This document shows positions 50,650 through 60,341 of a stretch of 64,000 nt of DNA, one piece after another. Location: positions 124,001 through 188,000 of the forward strand of contig CAKVNK010000001.1 in the NCBI GenBank assembly GCA_934777435.1. Reading direction: 5' to 3'. A program made the translations under genes and the position numbers. Position 1 is the stretch's first letter. Each line of letters opens with the position of its first letter. The notes beneath the pieces are model-generated. The model worked only from the letters and a program-made list of their open reading frames with translations, was not told the DNA's origin and ran no database searches. The stretch comes from an uncultured Clostridia bacterium (lineage in GTDB: Bacteria > Bacillota > Clostridia > Christensenellales > UBA1242).

Positions 50650-51839
50650 TATTTATCCCCCTTCCTTTTGCGAATTTTCAAGCCATAAGTTGATGAATAT
50701 TCACGTAAATCTTCAACTGCTTTTGCAATGATTGCAACTGCGGTGTCAATTTCCTCATAAGAATTGTTTTTGCCAAGGCTGAAACGGATTGTGCTTTTTG
50801 CATCATCAGGTTTAAGGCCGATTGCTGAAATAACGTGAGAAACTGTTAAACTGTTGCTTGTGCATGCACTGCCAGTTGATACAGCCACACCAGCAAGGTC
50901 AAGTTTTGTAAGCAAACTTTCGCCGTCAACACCGACAAAGCAAATTGAAACGATGTGAGGCAATTTTTGTTTGATGTTTGCATTGATAATAATATTTTCA
51001 ACAGAACTTGTGATTTTTGAAATAAAATATTCACTTAACGCACGCAATTTGTGGTTGTTGGTTGCCATATCTCTAACTGCAATTTCAACTGCTTTTGCAA
51101 AACCAACAATACCAGCAGTGTTGCTTGTGCCACCACGGCGTGAACGTTCTTGATTGCCACCAAACACAATTGGGTCGATTGCAACGTCATTGCTTAAATA
51201 CAAAGCACCAACGCCTTTTGGACCATAAATTTTGTGTGCACTCATTGTCATTGCATCAATGCCCAAATCTTTAACATCAAGTGTCATATGACCATAAAGT
51301 TGCACTGCGTCAGTGTGGAAAATAATGTTCTTTTCGTGTGCGGTGTGTGCAATGGCTTTGATATTTTGAATTGTGCCAATCTCGTTATTCGCAGACATAA
51401 TAGAAATCAAAATTGTTTTATCTGTGATTGCGTGCAACAAATCTGCAAAGTTAATAAAGCCGTTTTTATCAACGTCCAAATAAGTAACTTGGAAACCATT
51501 TTTTTCCAAATATTTGCAAGCGTTTAAAATGGATTCGTGTTCAATTTTGCTTGTGATAATTTGGTTACCTTTTGCCCTATTAGCGTTTGCTAAGCCAATG
51601 ATAGCCCATGAGTTTGCTTCACTGCCACTTGCTGTAAAATAAATTTCATTGCTTTTGGCGTTGATTGAATCAGCAATAGTGTCACGGCTAGCGTCAATTA
51701 AAGCACTTGCGTCACGACCAAAACTGTGCAAAGAACTTGAATTGCCGAAAGTTGATGTGTAAACTTTGTTCATTTCGTTAAGCACTTCGCCACTGATACG
51801 TGTGGTTGAAGCGTTGTCTAAATAAATCTTTTCTGTCAT
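50649..51839 (-). CDS. nifS: Cysteine desulfurase
   Basis: A class V PLP enzyme that takes sulfur from cysteine for Fe-S clusters or tRNA thiolation. The 396-residue protein begins YLDNASTTRISGEVL and has the PLP lysine in MSAHKIYGPKG, TDAVQLYGH, and the catalytic cysteine in VSTGSACTSNS. Length and motifs fit the NifS/IscS group. Its partner is the odd NifU-like protein downstream, coupled by a 1-base overlap. GGAG precedes the ATG. The symbol follows family usage; iscS would be equally fitting. Confidence 0.95.
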   Translation of the reverse strand: MTEKIYLDNASTTRISGEVLNEMNKVYTSTFGNSSSLHSFGRDASALIDASRDTIADSINAKSNEIYFTASGSEANSWAIIGLANANRAKGNQIITSKIEHESILNACKYLEKNGFQVTYLDVDKNGFINFADLLHAITDKTILISIMSANNEIGTIQNIKAIAHTAHEKNIIFHTDAVQLYGHMTLDVKDLGIDAMTMSAHKIYGPKGVGALYLSNDVAIDPIVFGGNQERSRRGGTSNTAGIVGFAKAVEIAVRDMATNNHKLRALSEYFISKITSSVENIIINANIKQKLPHIVSICFVGVDGESLLTKLDLAGVAVSTGSACTSNSLTVSHVISAIGLKPDDAKSTIRFSLGKNNSYEEIDTAVAIIAKAVEDLREYSSTYGLKIRKRKGDK

Positions 51840-52004
51840 TTTTCATTCTCCGTGTGATAATATATCACTTATTGCATATTTTGTCAATATTTAATTGTTA
51901 AATCAATTAAGCAAAAATATACTTAAATTTTATTATCAGGATATTTACTGAAAAATAATAGTAAAAAAAGTTTGCCTGTAATCTGTAAGATAATTTGATA
52001 AAAA

Positions 52005-52031
52005 AAGAATATCAACTGATGTGATATTCTT
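52005..52031 (-). terminator. Terminator after the zinc-ribbon gene
   Basis: AAGAATATCA (52005-52014), a 7-base loop and TGATATTCTT (52022-52031) give a perfect 10-bp stem, with a T run on the minus strand. It separates the zinc-ribbon gene from nifS. Confidence 0.83.
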
Positions 52032-52055
52032 AAAAACAGTTTTTAAATCAAAAAA

Positions 52056-52310
52056 TTATTTGGTTTTCCATCTTTTTAAGGTTGGAAATAATTTTTCACA
52101 ATAGTCATTCATTTGTTCGTTGGTCATACCAGCCTGAGCCCCATATTGAGAACACATCTTGATATATGTTTGCATATCAACTTTGTCAATAAATTCGCCA
52201 TTTTTATAGCAATATTTGCAATAATCTTGGTTAATTTTACCATTTTTCTCACTACCTAAAACACTTTTATCAGTGATTGGCATACCACAACTTTGGCATA
52301 CTTTCTCCAT
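52056..52310 (-). CDS. Putative zinc-ribbon protein
   Basis: An 84-residue protein of the putative zinc ribbon family (zf-ribbon_2). The metal site is CQSCGMPI at the start with CKYCYKNG near residue 32, followed by a helical part (MQTYIKMCSQYGAQAGMTNEQMNDYCEKLFP). The function of the family is unknown. AAAGGAG precedes the ATG. It lies 20 bases after the thioredoxin gene and closes that unit. Confidence 0.88.
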   Translation of the reverse strand: MEKVCQSCGMPITDKSVLGSEKNGKINQDYCKYCYKNGEFIDKVDMQTYIKMCSQYGAQAGMTNEQMNDYCEKLFPTLKRWKTK

Positions 52311-52330
52311 GCCATAACTCCTTTGTGCTC

Positions 52331-52654
52331 TTATTCAACCTGTGTGTTTTCGCATCTTGTGATGAAATCTTCCATTTCATCTGCTGAAATCAAACCAACA
52401 CTGCTATCGATTTTTTTGCCGTTTCTAAAACATACAACTGTTGGCACGCTGAATATACGATAACGTTTTGCAATTTCTTCACTATCGTCAATATCTAAAT
52501 TATAAAATTTAATGTTTTTCATTTTGCCACTTAAACGTTCCAAAATAGGTTTAAGCATACGGCAAGGCATACACCAAGTTGCTGAAAAGTCAACAACTGT
52601 TAAGTCCTTTGAATTGATAACATTATCAAAATTTTCGGTTTTAACTTGTTCCAA
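52331..52654 (-). CDS. trxA: Thioredoxin
   Basis: Thioredoxin reduces protein disulfides in the cytoplasm. The redox site is WCMPC in VVDFSATWCMPCRMLKPI, rather than the common WCGPC, and the cis-proline is in FSVPTVVCF. I start at a TTG (52654), where AAGGAG lies 6 bases upstream, giving a standard 107-residue protein. A longer frame from an ATG at 52714 would overlap the upstream gene and add 20 unusual residues. Confidence 0.93.
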   Translation of the reverse strand: MEQVKTENFDNVINSKDLTVVDFSATWCMPCRMLKPILERLSGKMKNIKFYNLDIDDSEEIAKRYRIFSVPTVVCFRNGKKIDSSVGLISADEMEDFITRCENTQVE

Positions 52655-52703
52655 AATATTCTCCTTTCTGGTTCTATATTTCAAACCAACTATATTTTGC
52701 TTA

Positions 52704-53396
52704 CTAGCCAACAATTTTTGTTATAACTTTTGCAACAATTGTGCCAGCCATCATCACTGGATAGTATACCACGCTAGCCACTGTTTTGCAATCAAATTTT
52801 GTTGCTTTTTGTTTAGTGTAACACACATCAAGTTTGTTTATGCGGTTTTCAGCGCAAAACTTGCGTAGTATTTTTGCGATTGGATCATAACTTGTTTTTG
52901 AAATATCTGCAATTTCAAATTTAGGAATTTCAGCATATCTATTGCCCGCCCCCATTGAACAAAGAATATAAACATTGTTTGCCTTTGCCTGCATAATAAG
53001 GTGTTTTTTTGCCTTAATATCGTCAATACAATCAATGATAATATCAAACTGGCTTAAATCGATGGTGCTGTTTTCATCATATTTTTCAGCGATGGCGGTT
53101 ATTTTTGCATTTGGATTGATATTCAAAAGTTGGGCTTTCATTTCTTCAACTTTAAGTTTGCCAACATTGGTTTGATTTGCCACAAGTTGACGGTTAAGGT
53201 TGGTTATGTCAATAGTGTCAAAATCAACGATTGTCAAGTTAGAAATGCCAGAACGCACCAAAAAATTGCACACTGCACTGCCAACACCACCCGTGCCAAA
53301 AACTATGATGCGTGTGGAAACAAGTTTTTCAACCTGTTCCGCTGAAAGCATCAATTTGAATCTATCCAAAAAAGTTTTGTTATTTTGTGTTTCCAT
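52704..53396 (-). CDS. tcdA: tRNA threonylcarbamoyladenosine dehydratase (TcdA-like, ThiF family)
   Basis: TcdA cyclises t6A37 of tRNA to ct6A using ATP. The protein has 230 residues from 53396. The E1-like fold shows IIVFGTGGVGSAVCNFLVRSGI with the nucleotide-binding glycines, the aspartate in IVDFDTIDITNLNRQ, and DCIDDIKAKKHLI. The C-terminal hydrophobic stretch (VVYYPVMMAGTIVAKVI) is typical. A MoeB/ThiF role is possible but no sulfur-carrier gene is nearby. The start overlaps the upstream gene by 17 bases. The motif IPKFEIADI matches TcdA rather than MoeB. Confidence 0.88.
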   Translation of the reverse strand: METQNNKTFLDRFKLMLSAEQVEKLVSTRIIVFGTGGVGSAVCNFLVRSGISNLTIVDFDTIDITNLNRQLVANQTNVGKLKVEEMKAQLLNINPNAKITAIAEKYDENSTIDLSQFDIIIDCIDDIKAKKHLIMQAKANNVYILCSMGAGNRYAEIPKFEIADISKTSYDPIAKILRKFCAENRINKLDVCYTKQKATKFDCKTVASVVYYPVMMAGTIVAKVITKIVG

Positions 53397-53718
53397 CTTT
53401 TCTGTTTGTTGCAAGCAAATTGTTATCTAAATCATACATATCTATGTAAACTTTGTTGCCAAAATAGTTTGATTTAGCATAGATTTGATATTGTCTGCCG
53501 TCTATTTCAGCAATAAATTTTTCGCCATAATAAAGTTGTGGCAAACGAATGTTAAATTGGCTTTGATTTAAGAAAATATACATCATATCGCCCTTGATTT
53601 TAAAGGTAAATATGTCTTCACCAACTGTTAAAATGATTTTCTTTTTTGTTAAAGCGTAAACAGTCACAACTGTTGCAACCATTGCTACCAAAACAATAAC
53701 CAATAATACTATTTCCAT
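53380..53718 (-). CDS. Hypothetical protein with N-terminal membrane anchor
   Basis: A 112-residue protein that I do not recognise. Residues 2-23 (EIVLLVIVLVAMVATVVTVYAL) form one helix. The rest is predicted to be beta-rich and soluble (ILTVGEDIFTFKIKGDMMYIFL, YYGEKFIAEIDGRQYQIYAK). AAAGGA precedes the ATG. It lies 46 bases after hslU and overlaps tcdA. No function is proposed. Confidence 0.75.
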   Translation of the reverse strand: MEIVLLVIVLVAMVATVVTVYALTKKKIILTVGEDIFTFKIKGDMMYIFLNQSQFNIRLPQLYYGEKFIAEIDGRQYQIYAKSNYFGNKVYIDMYDLDNNLLATNRKDGNTK

Positions 53719-53764
53719 AATTTTTCCTTTTGTTTTTCTATTGCTTTTTAATTAAGCAATCTTA

Positions 53765-55081
53765 TTATAAAACATATTTTTTGAAGTCGTGCGTATGAAT
53801 AAGTGCGTTCATGGTATTAAGTACAAATGGTTTATCTACCACAACCTTAACCATTGGGTTGTTATCACTTGCATTGAAAGAAATATCTTCAAGCAAAAGT
53901 TCCATAATCGTTTGCAAACGGCGTGCCCCAATATTTTCATTTGTTTCATTTTCGTCTGCTGCAAGTTCAGCAATGGCGTCAATGGCGTCATCAGTGAATT
54001 CAAGGTCAACATTATCAACCCGCAACAATTCTTGATATTGTTTGATAAGTGCATTTTGTGGTATTGTTAAAATCTTTTTAAAGTCTTCTTTTGTTAAACT
54101 ATCCAACTCAACAATAACTGGGAAACGACCTTGAAGTTCTGGTATCAAATCGCTAACACTGGCAATGTGGAACGCACCCGCTGCTATGAAAAGTATATGG
54201 TCTGTGTGAACTACACCATATTTAGTATTAACCACACTACCTTCCACAATAGGTAAAATATCACGTTGCACACCTTCACGTGAAACGTCTTGACCATTAT
54301 TCTTTTTTGCTGCAATTTTGTCAATTTCATCAATAAAGATAATGCCTTGTTGTTCAGCACGATAGATTGCTTCTTTATTAACCGCATCTGGGTCAATAAG
54401 TTTATCACACTCCTCGTCCAACAAAAGTTCACGTGCACGTTCAACTGTCATCTTTTTTAATTTGCGTGGTGCTTTGATAATGCCACCCATAATTTGACCA
54501 ATGTTGATTTCTGCCCCAATACCGTCCATAAGGTTCATTTGTTGTGGTTCGTCTTTAACATCAATGTCAATGGTGTCTTTATCATATTTACCGGCTTTAT
54601 AGTTTGCATAAAAATCAGCACGGAAATTTTCAGTATCTACATTTTCAGGCTTTGTGCTTTTTTTGATAGGATACAAAATATCTGTGATTTTTTTATCAAC
54701 CACTGTGATTGCTTTATCTTTTATTTTGTCGGTTTGTTCTTGACGCACAATACGCACTGCAACGCCAACCAAATCACGAATCATACTTTCAACATCACGG
54801 CCAACATAACCAACTTCGGTGTATTTTGTTGCTTCAACTTTAACAAAAGGAGCATTAACAAGTTTTGCAAGCCTACGTGCAATTTCAGTTTTACCAACAC
54901 CAGTTGGCCCTTTTAATATGATGTTCTTTGGTGTGATTTCTTCACTTAATGATTTATCAAGTTGGCTACGGCGATAACGGTTACGCAAACAGATTGCCAC
55001 CGCACGTTTTGCCTTTGATTGACCAATAATATAGTTGTCAAGACTTGAAACTATTTCTTTACAAGTCATAATGCTACTCAT
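53765..55081 (-). CDS. hslU: HslUV protease ATPase subunit
   Basis: HslU (ClpY) is the AAA+ unfoldase that feeds substrates to HslV. The 438-residue protein has ILKGPTGVGKTEIARRLAKL (Walker A), the pore loop GYVGRDVE, a short I-domain (about 110-225), Walker B GIIFIDEIDKIA, and the C-terminal FKKYVL tail that docks into HslV. GAGGAGG lies upstream. It lies 3 bases after hslV. Confidence 0.97.
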   Translation of the reverse strand: MSSIMTCKEIVSSLDNYIIGQSKAKRAVAICLRNRYRRSQLDKSLSEEITPKNIILKGPTGVGKTEIARRLAKLVNAPFVKVEATKYTEVGYVGRDVESMIRDLVGVAVRIVRQEQTDKIKDKAITVVDKKITDILYPIKKSTKPENVDTENFRADFYANYKAGKYDKDTIDIDVKDEPQQMNLMDGIGAEINIGQIMGGIIKAPRKLKKMTVERARELLLDEECDKLIDPDAVNKEAIYRAEQQGIIFIDEIDKIAAKKNNGQDVSREGVQRDILPIVEGSVVNTKYGVVHTDHILFIAAGAFHIASVSDLIPELQGRFPVIVELDSLTKEDFKKILTIPQNALIKQYQELLRVDNVDLEFTDDAIDAIAELAADENETNENIGARRLQTIMELLLEDISFNASDNNPMVKVVVDKPFVLNTMNALIHTHDFKKYVL

Positions 55082-55084
55082 ACT

Positions 55085-55618
55085 CTACACCTCCTCAACA
55101 ACATAGTTGCCATTTGTAAACACGCAAATATCAGTTGCAATTTCCATTGCTTTGATTGCTATTGTTTTAGCATCTAAATCTGTGTTTTTATAAAGTGCTT
55201 TTGCTGCTGCCAAAGCATAGTTGCCACCACTGCCTATTGCACAAATGCCATCGTCTGGTTCAATAACATCGCCCATACTTGAAAGAATAAGCAAAGTTTG
55301 TTTATCTGCAACAATCATAAGAGCTTCTGCATTGTTGTGCCCTTGACTGCGAATATTTTTTGCAAATTCAACCGCACTACGCATCAAACTGCCACTATAT
55401 TTGTTAAGCAATTTTTCAAATTCTTCACACATTGCAAAAGCGTCTGCTGTGCCACCTGCAAAGCCAACAACAACTTTGCCGTCAAAAAGCCTACGCACTT
55501 TGTGTGCTGTGCCTTTAAAAATAACTTGTTGTCCCATTGTTACTTGACCATCGCCAGCAACAACTGTTTTACCATTGCGTTTAACTGCCACAATGGTTGT
55601 TCCTCTAAATTGTTCCAA
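55085..55618 (-). CDS. hslV: HslUV protease proteolytic subunit
   Basis: HslV (ClpQ) is a proteasome-like peptidase. The 177-residue protein starts at a TTG with AAAGGAG upstream. The N-terminal threonine nucleophile is in FRGTTIVAVKRNGK, so a short propeptide must be removed. VVAGDGQVTMGQQVI and KVRRLFDGKVVVGFAGG are typical. In Bacillus codV lies between trmFO and hslV; here that place holds 135 bases without a gene. Confidence 0.97.
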   Translation of the reverse strand: MEQFRGTTIVAVKRNGKTVVAGDGQVTMGQQVIFKGTAHKVRRLFDGKVVVGFAGGTADAFAMCEEFEKLLNKYSGSLMRSAVEFAKNIRSQGHNNAEALMIVADKQTLLILSSMGDVIEPDDGICAIGSGGNYALAAAKALYKNTDLDAKTIAIKAMEIATDICVFTNGNYVVEEV

Positions 55619-55753
55619 TTTTATCTCCTTTTAATTTTTTGCCAAACAAAGCAAATTGTAAAACAAAACTTTGTTTATTTTGTTTGGTGATTTTTCAATT
55701 TCTTTTAACCAAACATAACAATTATCCTGTTTTTATTTGTTAGGCTTAAAATT

Positions 55754-57064
55754 TTATTTTTGATTTTTTAACTGATTTGCAACTGATTTAATTTCTTCAA
55801 GAGACCTAACACGATAAGCCTTATTGCGTTCAGCCTTATCACGCATATTGATTGGGTTTAAAATGCCATAGTTTGCATTGATTGGTTGAAAATGCTTTGT
55901 GTTGGCATTTGTTAAATAGTTATAAAGCCCACCAATAATTGTGTTTGCTGAAAATTCAACAAGTGGTTTGCCTGTTAACATTTGATGTACATTTATGGCA
56001 CAATAAAGTCCACTTGCAATGCTTTCAACATAGCCTTCAACCCCACTCAATTGCCCTGCAATGAAAATGTTGCTGTCAGTTTTAATGCGTGAATATTTAT
56101 CCAAACAAGCAGGAAAATTAACAAAATGGTTAGTGTGCATTACACCATAACGCAAAAATGTTGCCTTTTCAAGCCCTGGAATTAAACTAAACACACGCTT
56201 TTGTTCTGGAAAGGTTAAATTTGTTTGAAACCCTACCATATTGTACATTGTAGCACAATTATTTTCTTTTCTCAACTGAACAATGGCATAAGGTTTTGAA
56301 TTATCGTGCGGATTTGTAAACCCAACTGGCTTTAAAGGTCCAAAACGGATTGCATCTTGCCCACGTGAAGCCATAATTTCAATAGGCATACAACTTTCAA
56401 AAATATTGCCTTTTTCAAAATCGTGCAATTCAACACGTTGTGCTGAAACAAGTTCAGTGTAAAATTTAAGGTATTGTTCTTTATTCATCGGACAATTTAA
56501 ATAATCATCTTCGCCTTTGCCGTATCGTGCGCCAAAAAATGCCTTATTTAAGTCTATTGTTTCAGCATCAATAATAGGTGCTGCAGCATCGTAAAAATAA
56601 AAGAATTGTTGCCCCAACTTTTGTTGTAAGGCTTGCCCCATATTATCTGTGGTCAATGGCCCAGTTGCAACAATAGTGATTGCGTCTGGTTCAAATTCTG
56701 CCACATCTTTGCAAACAAAATTTATGTTTTTATTGTTTTTGATTTGTTCGGTGATATATGAAGAAAATTGTTCTCTATCAACTGCCAAGGCTTGACCGGC
56801 TGGTACTCTAAATTTATAAGCAACATTAACCGAATTACTGCCAAGCAACATCAATTCACGTTTAAAAAGACCAGATGCCGAGTTTTCGTCATCACTTTTA
56901 AAAGAGTTACTGCACACAATTTCAGCAAAATTATCGCTGTGGTGTGCAGGTGTTTTTGCTTTTGTTTTTATATCAAAAAGATTAACCTTGTGGCCATTGT
57001 TAGCCAAATATAAGGCTGATTCGCACCCAGCAAGGCCAGCACCGATAATGTTAATCTTTAACAT
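55754..57064 (-). CDS. trmFO: Methylenetetrahydrofolate--tRNA (uracil-5-)-methyltransferase
   Basis: TrmFO makes m5U54 in the tRNA T-loop with folate and FAD. The 436-residue protein begins MLKINIIGAGLAGCESALYL (FAD-binding GxGxxG), and has CSNSFKSDDENSASGLFKRE, MNKEQYLKFY and ASGLYCAINV. The start at 57064 is chosen because the FAD motif starts right there; it overlaps topA by 14 bases. Order topA-trmFO is the Firmicutes norm. Confidence 0.96.
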   Translation of the reverse strand: MLKINIIGAGLAGCESALYLANNGHKVNLFDIKTKAKTPAHHSDNFAEIVCSNSFKSDDENSASGLFKRELMLLGSNSVNVAYKFRVPAGQALAVDREQFSSYITEQIKNNKNINFVCKDVAEFEPDAITIVATGPLTTDNMGQALQQKLGQQFFYFYDAAAPIIDAETIDLNKAFFGARYGKGEDDYLNCPMNKEQYLKFYTELVSAQRVELHDFEKGNIFESCMPIEIMASRGQDAIRFGPLKPVGFTNPHDNSKPYAIVQLRKENNCATMYNMVGFQTNLTFPEQKRVFSLIPGLEKATFLRYGVMHTNHFVNFPACLDKYSRIKTDSNIFIAGQLSGVEGYVESIASGLYCAINVHQMLTGKPLVEFSANTIIGGLYNYLTNANTKHFQPINANYGILNPINMRDKAERNKAYRVRSLEEIKSVANQLKNQK

Positions 57065-59126
57065 AATTACACCCTTTGCCCGAGCATAAAATTGTGGTTT
57101 TGTTTTTGCCAAAACGTTTTATAAGTTGGCTACCACATTTTGGACATTTTTCGTTGAGCGGTAAATCCCAAGAAATAAAGTCGCATTTTGGATAGTTGTT
57201 GCAACCAAAGAAAAGTTTGCCACGTTTACTATATTTTGCACTTACAACCCCACCACATTTTGGGCATATACCAGTTTCTTCAACCTTGATTTCTGGTTCA
57301 TTTATATTTTTGGTGTTTTTGCATTGTGGGAAGTTTGAACAAGCCAAGAATTTGCCAAACTTACCTTCACGGTAAACCATCATAGAGCCACATTTATCGC
57401 ATTTAATATCGCTTGGCACAGGCTCTGATTTAGTCATATTTACGCCCATTTGTTGGCTTGCATAGTCCATATGCTTTTTAAAGTCTTTATAGAAAGCGTC
57501 AACAATCTCTTGCCACTTGATTTTGCCAACTTCAACATCGTCAAGTTGTTTTTCCATTTCAGCGGTGAATTTAATGTTCATCACATTGTCAAAATATTCT
57601 TCCAAATATTCTGTAACTTTTATGCCAAGTTCGGTTGGCACAAGGTATTTCTTTTCAGTTTTGATATATTCACGGTTAAACAAGGTAGATATGGTTGAAG
57701 CATATGTCGCAGGACGACCAATACCCTGCACTTCCATTTCTTTAATGATTGTATCTTCAGCAAATCTAACTGGTGGTTTGGTGAATTTTTGTTCGCTGGT
57801 TAAACTATCTTTTATAACCGTTTCGCCTTCAATTAAATCTGGAATATTAATTCCGCCCTTTTCTTCATCTTGTGGTTTATAAACTTTTGTATAACCATCA
57901 AAAATCAGAGCCTTGCCAGATGTGCGAAATTTATAATCGTTTGCTGTTACATCAACTGTTAAACTATCATATTGAGCAAAACTCATTTGGCTTGCAATAA
58001 AGCGTTTGAAAACCAAAGTGTAAAGTTTAAGGTAAGTTTCTTCCACCTTGCCTTTTAAATATTCTGGTGTGTATTTAAGGTTGATTGGACGGATTGCTTC
58101 GTGGGCGTCTTGCACATTATTTTTTGTAGCAAATTCATTAAATTTACCAGGGTGATATTTTGCACCATAGTTGTTTAAAATGTAATCTTTTGCCGCAAAT
58201 TGAGCATCAAGGCTAACACGTGTGGAGTCAGTACGGATATATGTTACAAGTGCGGTTTTGCCTTCACCTGCAATCATAACACCTTCATACAAAGATTGAG
58301 CACATTTTGTGTAACTGCCAGAATTCATTTTAAGTTTTTTAATTGCGTCTTGTTGCAATGTGCTTGTTGTGTATGGTGGCAATGGTTTGCTGTATGTAAC
58401 CTTACGGTCAATCGAACTTACAACAAAATTTGCGTTTTCAGTTTCTGCCAAAATTTTATCGGCTTGTTCTTTGTTTTCAACTTCAATCTTTTTATCTTTA
58501 TATTGCACCAACTCTGCTTTAAATGGTTGTTCACCCTTTCTAAGGTTGGCAAAAATATTCCAGTATTCAACTGGCACAAAGTTTTTAATTGCTTTTTCAC
58601 GGTCTACAATCAATTTAAGTGTAACAGATTGCACACGACCAGCAGATAATTTGCCACGAATTTTACGGCTTAACAATGGGCTTAATTGATAACCCATTAT
58701 ACGGTCAAGCACACGGCGACCTTGTTGTGCGTTGATTAAATCATAGTTAAGAGGTTTTGGGTTTGCAATGCTTTCGTTAACCACTTTTTTACTGATTTCG
58801 TTAAATGCTGTACGCACCATTGCATCTTTCTCTAAACCTAAAATTGTTGCCAAATGCCAAGCAATCGCTTCTCCTTCCCTATCCGGGTCGGTTGCAAGAT
58901 AAACTGCATCGGCTTTGCTTGCCAAGCGTTTAAGTTCCGCCACCAAGGCTTTCTTTTCTGGGATTATTTCATATGTAGGTTCATAGTTATGTTCAAGGTC
59001 TATTGCAAAACTTTTTGCAGGTAAATCACGCACATGACCTTTTGTTGGAAATACAACATACTCATCACCTAAATATTTTTTAATACTTTCGCGTTTACCA
59101 GGACCTTCTATTAATACTAATTTCAT
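57051..59126 (-). CDS. topA: DNA topoisomerase I
   Basis: TopA relaxes negative supercoils. The 691-residue protein has the Toprim domain (KLVLIEGPGKRESIKK, TDPDREGEAIAWHL), the catalytic tyrosine in TYIRTDSTRVS, and three C-terminal zinc ribbons (CDKCGSMMV..., CPKCGGVVS..., CPKCGSQLI...). I take the ATG at 59126, with AGGAG upstream. It lies 8 bases after dprA. Confidence 0.97.
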   Translation of the reverse strand: MKLVLIEGPGKRESIKKYLGDEYVVFPTKGHVRDLPAKSFAIDLEHNYEPTYEIIPEKKALVAELKRLASKADAVYLATDPDREGEAIAWHLATILGLEKDAMVRTAFNEISKKVVNESIANPKPLNYDLINAQQGRRVLDRIMGYQLSPLLSRKIRGKLSAGRVQSVTLKLIVDREKAIKNFVPVEYWNIFANLRKGEQPFKAELVQYKDKKIEVENKEQADKILAETENANFVVSSIDRKVTYSKPLPPYTTSTLQQDAIKKLKMNSGSYTKCAQSLYEGVMIAGEGKTALVTYIRTDSTRVSLDAQFAAKDYILNNYGAKYHPGKFNEFATKNNVQDAHEAIRPINLKYTPEYLKGKVEETYLKLYTLVFKRFIASQMSFAQYDSLTVDVTANDYKFRTSGKALIFDGYTKVYKPQDEEKGGINIPDLIEGETVIKDSLTSEQKFTKPPVRFAEDTIIKEMEVQGIGRPATYASTISTLFNREYIKTEKKYLVPTELGIKVTEYLEEYFDNVMNIKFTAEMEKQLDDVEVGKIKWQEIVDAFYKDFKKHMDYASQQMGVNMTKSEPVPSDIKCDKCGSMMVYREGKFGKFLACSNFPQCKNTKNINEPEIKVEETGICPKCGGVVSAKYSKRGKLFFGCNNYPKCDFISWDLPLNEKCPKCGSQLIKRFGKNKTTILCSGKGCNYVKD

Positions 59127-59134
59127 CAAATCTC

Positions 59135-60214
59135 CTATGCCATTATATAACTGTTGTTTGCAAGTTTATACACCAATCCGTCAAGTTCAAGTTCAAGCAA
59201 AATAGAGTTAAGTTCGCTTGGCAAAAGATGTGTATGGTCTGCAATTTCTTGAAAAGTCTTTTTTTCAAACTTGATATAATCTATAACAATTTGTTGTTTG
59301 ATGTCAAGTTGAATTGACCCCATTTTTAGCTTTTCAGCATTTACGCCTAAACTGCTTAAAACGTCCGCTGGTTCAAGTGTTATTTGTGCTGTTTTTTCTT
59401 TTATCAGTTTGTTACATCCCTTTGAATATGGGGCATTTATCTTGCCAGGCACTGCAAAAACTTTGCGGTGAAATTCATAAGCATCACGGCAAGTTGTAAG
59501 TGAACCGCTTTTTTCTGCCGCTTCGGTTACTATTGTTGCTTTGCTTAATCCTGCAATAATACGGTTACGTGCCAAAAACAAGTATGCGATTGGTTGCACG
59601 TTTGGGCTTGATTCAGTGATAACCAAATTGCTTTCAGTTAATTGCCTATATAAAGCAATGTTTGTTGATGGATATATATTGTGCAATCCGCCAGCCAGCA
59701 CTGCGATTGTGGCACCGTCATTTTCAAGCACTGTGCGGTGTGCCAAACTGTCAACCCCCACTGCCATACCTGACACAATAGTTATGCCTGCAATAGACAA
59801 TTCTTTTGCATATTCTTTTGTTGTTACTACGCCATAATCTGTTGGCTTTCTGCTACCTACAATCGACACACAACTGCTTGATAACAACTGTAAATTGCCT
59901 TTGCAATAAAGGCATAAAGGTGGAGTGTCAATTTCCAACAACTGTTTTGGATAACGGTTATCATAGATTGTTACAAACTCAATGCCCTCACTTGCAAAAC
60001 TTTCAATCAAATTCAAAAATTTTGTTTCGTCCAAGCATTGTGCCATTTTGTTATATTCTTCAGCAGTTAATATTTCTTTGTATTTTGGGTTACACAAAAA
60101 AGACTGCTTGATGTCTGCACCATTTTCAGTGCAATCAAGCAATTTTTTCTTCTTTGCATAACCAAGGGAAGAAAACAAGTCCAACCACAAAATATTCTTT
60201 TCATTATTTGTCAT
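59135..60214 (-). CDS. dprA: DNA processing protein DprA
   Basis: DprA binds incoming single-stranded DNA during transformation and loads RecA. The 359-residue protein has the Rossmann-like core (IVGSRKPTDYG, SGMAVGVDSLAHR, VLAGGLHNIYP, SGSLTTCRDA, VPGKINAPYSKGCN) and a C-terminal winged helix (about 300-359). I start at the ATG at 60214; a TTG at 60256 would add 14 residues. It lies between comM and topA and is probably transcribed from the LexA-box promoter upstream of comM. Confidence 0.95.
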   Translation of the reverse strand: MTNNEKNILWLDLFSSLGYAKKKKLLDCTENGADIKQSFLCNPKYKEILTAEEYNKMAQCLDETKFLNLIESFASEGIEFVTIYDNRYPKQLLEIDTPPLCLYCKGNLQLLSSSCVSIVGSRKPTDYGVVTTKEYAKELSIAGITIVSGMAVGVDSLAHRTVLENDGATIAVLAGGLHNIYPSTNIALYRQLTESNLVITESSPNVQPIAYLFLARNRIIAGLSKATIVTEAAEKSGSLTTCRDAYEFHRKVFAVPGKINAPYSKGCNKLIKEKTAQITLEPADVLSSLGVNAEKLKMGSIQLDIKQQIVIDYIKFEKKTFQEIADHTHLLPSELNSILLELELDGLVYKLANNSYIMA

Positions 60215-60341
60215 TTTAACCGCCAAAATTGATTTAAAATTTAAACTGTTTGCCAACTAAATTTTGCATTTACTAAATCTAAATCGTACATTTATCAAAT
60301 CAAACAATTTATTTACTAAATTTAAATCAAATTAATTAAAT

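Noticed and set aside
52101..52114. A third LexA box (CGAACAAATG half) inside the zinc-ribbon gene.
   Set aside because: Only the left half matches; the right half reads AATG instead of TTTG, and the site is intragenic.
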